Below, in pieces: positions 59,794 through 64,000 of a stretch of DNA of 64,000 bases (within the stretch, counting starts at the first letter, position 1; every line of letters begins with the position of its first letter). Below the pieces are notes generated by a model. The model was not told the DNA's origin. It did not search any database and was given only the letters and a program-made list of their open reading frames with translations. This stretch comes from Linyphia triangularis (Eukaryota; Arthropoda; Arachnida; Araneae; Linyphiidae). Made by a program: the position numbers and the translations under genes. The stretch covers positions 24,500,688 to 24,564,687 of the forward strand of contig OZ021732.1 in NCBI GenBank assembly GCA_963978545.1. Direction: 5' to 3'.

Positions 59794-60260
59794 TAGGAAG
59801 ATGGTATACGCACATGATGGCAGAGCTAGAGTTCAAAAAGGGACTATTCCAAAATACATTCAAGAATGTCAAGGAAAAATGCTTTATCTTAGAAATTCGA
59901 GCTCCTCGGCAAAAACTAATGCCATATTTAAATTCAGGACATCAAATTCATATGAAATCAGCTGCAAACACCTCGGCACCAAAACTACTGTTGGCCTGTG
60001 TTATATATACAAGTATTGTATCGTGAAATCAAAAATTGAAAGTAAAAAAAAAATTGCGAAAGGATATTTTACCTTCTTGTGCTAAAAAAGTTGATGTTAT
60101 TTTTCTTTAGAAGTTTTTAGATGGAATGAATGTTTTTAGAAATAGGGGGATGGATTTCAGTGATTTTAGAAGTGGGGGGACGTGTCACTCCGCGTCTACT
60201 CACACTTCTAGCAGTGGACATTTCTTTAAAAGCTGATTGAAGCTCATAACACAAACATAT

Positions 60261-60745
60261 TGTTGCGTGGATGGGTTCGAAAAACTTGAAGCCAAAGCAG
60301 ATCAAAACTTGCAGAAATTTATTCCGATATAACTCCAGAACTTCTTGTTCTAGTAAACTCAATACAGCTCTTTACACAACAATAGAGCACAAAACAGTAG
60401 TTAAAAACTTGACAACACAATTGTTAAAAATCGCCGCAAAAGACAATGCAATACAGTTCACTTTCGGAACTCTCTGAATGCTCGCTGAGGGACAGCTAAC
60501 TCAGTAACTCCACTCAGTCAATAACTCCAGTCAACTGACTAACGGCCTCAACTAACTCAGTGTCTCAACTTCTCTTTGTAAAACTCGCTTCCCAGCATTA
60601 TCTCTGTAAAACTCGTTTTCAAGCATTAAGACACACATTGCAGGAAAGCGAATTCTTGCACTGCCTTATGCGAAATGCACATAAATTTTCCTATTTACAT
60701 AATCAATACTACGGAATATTTACAAATATACAGAAATTCGTAACA
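60261..60745 (-). mobile_element. Solo LTR, gypsy type (485 bp)
   Basis: On the minus strand it runs TGTTACGAATTTCTG ... CCATCCACGCAACA, a TG...CA LTR with an AATAAA signal near its 3' third. Flanked by a 4-bp ATAT match (60257-60260, 60746-60749), which is weak evidence in AT-rich DNA. No internal region follows with confidence. Confidence 0.6.
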
Positions 60746-61290
60746 ATATTCTTACCAAAACTTGTTTCAATACTAGCCAAAAACTACCAATTTTTAAAAA
60801 AAAATTAACTTCAAACAACTTTTTAGTTAAACAAGTTATATAATCAAACAATTAACCAACATGCGAATTTAATTAAATACTTTTCTTAGTTACAATTTAA
60901 AATAGTTTGGCAATAATTAAAAATTTCAGAAAATATTTTCTCCTCTGGAGGTATATCGGGGTTTTGAAGGAAAATCGGGGAATTTTAGGTGTTTTTAATT
61001 TTTAGGAATTCGAGAAAAATTGAAGTACAATTTCTGGGAGAAACAAAAATTTCAAGAATATTAGGGCGAATGCAACTCCCGATGTTAAATAAAACCAAAA
61101 TCTTTCAATGCTTTGCTTACCATTTAATAGATAACTTTTTAAATGATTTTTAGAAATGGACGGGATATAAATGGAAAATTAGATAACAATTGGATATCGG
61201 GTTCGCTCTATTTGATATTATATTGGCATTATTCATACATCGTAGAATAATTGTCTAAATCGGAAAGAACAATTGTCTAAATCAGAAAAA

Positions 61291-61625
61291 ATAATAGTTT
61301 AAAAAACTAAAAAACACGCTTTAATAAAAACTGAACTAAAAAGTAAAAAATAATTTTAAATAAGAATAGAGTGATAACAAGAAATATTTATTCTATCGTA
61401 AAAAAGCGTGGGGTGCTTGATGTCAATAGTTGTAAATATTTAATGAGATATTGGTAAGAGAAAAGCCATTATGAAAATATCTTAAAAAGCACTCCACGCT
61501 TTTTTTCGATAAAATAAATATTTCTTGTTAATCACTATTCTTATTTCAAACTTATTTAAAATTATTTTCTACTTAGTTCAGTTTTCTATTAAAGTGTGAT
61601 TTTTAATTTTTTAAACTATTAATTA
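61291..61625. repeat. Palindromic repeat (~335 bp)
   Basis: Arms 61291-61417 and 61488-61625 pair along most of their length (e.g. ACAAGAAATATTTATT / AATAAATATTTCTTGT). Outer ends AAAACACGCTTTAATA / TATTAAAGTGTGATTTT. A 70-bp loop. Confidence 0.8.
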
Positions 61626-61677
61626 TTGTTGTTGTAAACTATAATTTTTTTTTATTTAAGTGTACAAAACTCTCCAA

Positions 61678-61749
61678 TTGTTCCTGCAATAGTCACATGC
61701 TTGTCTCAAATTTATGTCATGTGTATTGCGTATGCCTTAGTACATGACC
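61678..61749 (+). pseudogene. Degenerate 18S rRNA 5' end, fragment 1
   Basis: TCCTGCAATAGTCACATGCT, TGTCTCAAA and TTAGTACATG align with the start of eukaryotic 18S rRNA (TCCTGCCAGTAGTCATATGC, TTGTCTCAAAGATTAAG, TAAGTACATG). About 70 bp, diverged. Not a functional rRNA. Confidence 0.65.
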
Positions 61750-61828
61750 TATAGCTTGGCACAAAACACTACCCTGTCTCTGAATATGAAAAAGCGTTAA
61801 TCCTGAAGATCCTGGTATAATGCGACTA

Positions 61829-61862
61829 AAAAAAACACGCTTTCTATTAAAGCGTGTTTTTT
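61829..61862. repeat. Hairpin formed by the two ends of the palindromic repeat
   Basis: AAAACACGCTTT-(ctatt)-AAAGCGTGTTTT is a perfect stem made of the same outer ends as the palindrome at 61291-61625 with the middle absent. It is followed by TTTAAACTATTAATTATT, as is the first copy. Confidence 0.7.
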
Positions 61863-61916
61863 AAACTATTAATTATTTTTAAACTATTAATTATTCAATT
61901 ATGAAACTCCCTATTA

Positions 61917-62287
61917 GTTGTTCCGGCCAGTAGTCATATGCATGTCTCAGTACACGTCATATTAAAGCAAAACCGCGAATAGCTCATTAATTCGGTTATG
62001 GCCCCTTGGAACGTGTCCAAATTTACATGGAAAATTGTGGTATTTCTAGAGCTAATCCTTGCAATCCAGAGTTCCGACCAGATGAAAGGTATGCTTTAAT
62101 ATTAGATTAAAACCAATCCGTGGCTCGTTCATCATTATTATATGATAAATCTGAATAACTTTTTGCCGATAGTTTAACCGTAGTGCCCACGATAGTTCTT
62201 TCAAATGTCTGCCTTATCAACTGTAGGTTCTGTGACTACTGGGGTTGTAATGGATAAAGGGACACCAGGTTTGGATTCCGGAGAAGG
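61917..62287 (+). pseudogene. Degenerate 18S rRNA 5' region, fragment 2
   Basis: About 370 bp colinear with the first ~400 nt of eukaryotic 18S rRNA: CCAGTAGTCATATGC, AACCGCGAATAGCTCATTAA, TTATGGCCCCTTGGAACGTG, TTCTAGAGCTAAT, CAGAGTTCCGACCAGA, TTTCAAATGTCTGCCTTATC and GGATTCCGGAGAA. It has many substitutions and small deletions, including loss between the two ATGC-TGTCT direct repeats near its start. An rDNA pseudogene fragment. Confidence 0.88.
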
Positions 62288-62314
62288 TTGGTTGATTGTA
62301 GTTTAATGTCACAA

Positions 62315-62400
62315 GGGGTCGTTCAAATATTACGTAAGCATGTTTTTGGTAATTTTTGACCCCCCCCCCCCAGGTGCTTACGTAATATTTGAACGGCCCC
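62315..62400. mobile_element. Short hairpin MITE (86 bp)
   Basis: GGGGTCGTTCAAATATTACG TAAGCA and its inverse ...GAACGGCCCC enclose a C-run. CAA flanks both sides (62312-62314, 62401-62403). Confidence 0.75.
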
Positions 62401-62409
62401 CAAGGGAAA

Positions 62410-63185
62410 CACGAGTTAATCCTTGCGATAAACTTATTGAATTGTTGTATTGGCATCGGTCCTTGATAACTGCAAAATTTCAAATAAATCCAACGTTTTG
62501 AAGTGGTCGAAAATCGAGTTCAAATATTCCGTTACATAGATACATACGAAGCTAATAAAAGGGTGTTAAAAAACTGACTGTGCCAATACTGCTGTCCTAA
62601 GCAGAAATGCAATTTTGTCAGAAAATGCAATTTTTTTCTTTTTTGATGGGCCACCTATTTAAAATTCAATGTTTAAACTTTTTATATTAGTAGGGAGTAT
62701 TTTTGATGCTCTACAATATGGATGAATAAAATTATACAATTTTTGAAATTTTAGTCTGAATTGGCGGTTACTGCATTTCAGCCTAGTATTTCCTGATTGG
62801 TGTTAGGCAAAATTGCTGTAACTATATCAATCAGCTATTGAAGATACATTTTACAACCCAGAGGTAGAAAGGGGCTGAAAACCAATCATATGTTTATGTA
62901 CACATTTGCTTATGATCTTGGAAGCACAAAAAATCACAATATATAACTCACAATCGACAAAAAGTGTAGTTACTGTATTACTGCGTTACGACAGCAGAAT
63001 AGGAAGCATCTCTTCTGTTTAATCAACAAGATTTTTTTGGGATCTAGTAATATAGTAGTTTTCATACAGTAAATAATGTACGATTATTTGACACATTTTT
63101 CCAGTAAGCCAATGAATATTTAGGCAAAAATACATGGTTACAAGCATTCCATGGCTACTTTATCATAAAAAAAAACAAGACTATT
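62410..63185. other. Intergenic, no feature seen
   Basis: AT-rich spacer between the hairpin MITE and the LAMP 3'UTR. Confidence 0.4.
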
Positions 63186-63189
63186 ATAA

Positions 63190-63644
63190 AAAGAAACTTT
63201 TATTATCACAAATAAGTACATTGTCAAGAGCATTTATGAAAATGAGGTAAAATGGAATACCAATATACCTTTTTATTTACATAATACTTTATTCAAATGC
63301 ATTAACATAACATTTTAAGCTAAAATGTACAGAAAGAGCTTCAACAAAAGTGGATTTCTGAAAGCCCAAAGAGAATACAAAACACTAAAATTGATTTTTT
63401 AGGCCATTTCTAATAGGAGTTCATATTTAATAATTATCAGACAACATTTGAGCACATTTCTTCTGGTGTAACAGGAAGGAGCATATTCACTATGAAAATA
63501 TTGCTTCTGTGTTAAAACAAAGCTAATTTTCTAAGCATTCGAAAAACTAGAGTGACTAAGAACTCAAGAGCATCTCTGCCTCACATCACTGTTAGTAGTC
63601 TTCAGAGGCTTCATCATATATGTTACATATGTGCAAAACTTTTT
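63190..63644 (-). other. LAMP 3'UTR with poly(A) signals
   Basis: AATAAA on the minus strand at 63204-63199 and another near 63275. Which is used cannot be decided from sequence. Confidence 0.5.
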
Positions 63645-63790
63645 TCACACAGAAGTGTAACCTGTCTGACGGACTCTTCGGCGTCCAATCAGATATGCTA
63701 TCAGTACAATAACAATCAAACCAGCCAATGCACATGATACTGCAATGGGTACCACATCGCTTACACTATCATCCAATTCGCATTCCTCCG
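63645..63790 (-). CDS. LAMP-type lysosomal membrane protein, last exon
   Basis: Minus-strand terminal exon with a TTCCAG acceptor at 63796-63791, entering in split-codon phase, with 47 full codons and TGA at 63647-63645. Sequence: a short acidic lumenal end (EECELDDSVSDVV), one membrane span (PIAVSCALAGLIVIVLIAYL), then a short basic tail IGRRRVRQTGYTSV. A final GYxx-hydrophobic signal after a single C-terminal span is the hallmark of LAMP1/LAMP2/CD63-type sorting, and the P-x-AV-ALAG-IVLIAYLIGRRR pattern is specific to LAMPs. The Tyr signal is bound by AP adaptors for delivery to lysosomes. The lumenal domain lies in exons right of the window. Whether LAMP1 or a paralogue cannot be told. Confidence 0.85.
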
Positions 63791-63796
63791 CTGGAA

Positions 63797-64000
63797 AAAA
63801 GAAATTGCCATAATGAATCATAAAAGAAAGTACAGAATGTTAAATAGAATATTTTATGTGAAGTGTTATCTGTAATTTTTAAAAAAGTGACAATTTTGAA
63901 ATAAAGTTGAAACAAAATGAAATAGGCTCCAGAAATCTATTTTTTCCATTCCTTAAAAAACACGGGAGTCCAAAAGTAAATAGCTACTTTTGTGAATATA
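63797..64000. other. LAMP intron (partial)
   Basis: AT-rich sequence upstream of the last LAMP exon, extending past the window edge. Confidence 0.6.

Noticed and set aside
60117..60223. Gag-like N-terminus next to the solo LTR
   Set aside because: Too short (about 35 codons) and the LTR has matching flanks on both sides, which favours a solo LTR.

Overview
This is AT-rich animal nuclear DNA. The spliceosomal introns, GT-AG splice sites, SINEs, Polinton, BEL/Pao and Ty3/gypsy elements, and an insect/chelicerate-type gustatory receptor indicate an arthropod. A chelicerate such as a spider is my best guess, but that is inference. Nothing bacterial or phage-like was seen.

Host genes. Three host genes can be supported. 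(1) A single-exon gustatory receptor at 27150-28334 (+), followed by decayed copies of its own 3' end. (2) A complete seven-exon agmatinase-type ureohydrolase on the minus strand, 57838 down to 30557, encoding 333 aa with all six expected metal ligands and a likely mitochondrial presequence. (3) The last exon of a LAMP-type lysosomal membrane protein, 63790-63645 (-), ending in a GYxxPhi sorting signal. The rest of LAMP lies beyond the right edge.

Region by region. 1-8.5 kb holds Polinton/Maverick-derived sequence: the N-terminal half of a zinc-finger/protein-primed DNA polymerase B gene (minus, running off the left edge), a C-terminally truncated integrase, and two inverted copies of one promoter/5'UTR cassette. 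The second cassette drives only a 35-codon polymerase C-terminal remnant. 9-11.5 kb has CRE-rich tandem repeats, a dense CRE/ETS/E-box cluster, a ~140-bp satellite and a Helitron-like 3' end. 11.5-13.7 kb has a hAT-type non-autonomous element and a 5'-truncated LINE. 14.0-26.3 kb is one composite: a Ty3/gypsy element (LTRs identical, TSD AGGA) with decayed coding regions, interrupted in its protease by a 6.6-kb BEL/Pao element (TSD ACACA) whose two LTRs differ. A tRNA-derived SINE follows.

The agmatinase introns are packed with mobile DNA. Intron 6 holds a mariner-like element. Intron 5 holds a SINE and a palindromic MITE. Intron 3 (14.6 kb) is mostly one hAT-ended element (40064-53779, 8-bp TSD). 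It contains a 4.8-kb element with CAGGGTTCGTAC ends and a second hAT element. The second hAT element contains a Tc1 element, which in turn contains a head-to-head pair of Helitron-like elements. Several MITEs and SINEs fill the rest.

Between agmatinase and LAMP lie a foldback MITE, a solo LTR, and palindromic repeats joined to degenerate 5' fragments of 18S rDNA. No single new gene system was recognised. The most unusual signals are the gypsy/BEL composite with an inverted age relationship, the paired inverted promoters with CRE arrays, and the 18S fragments attached to a palindromic repeat.
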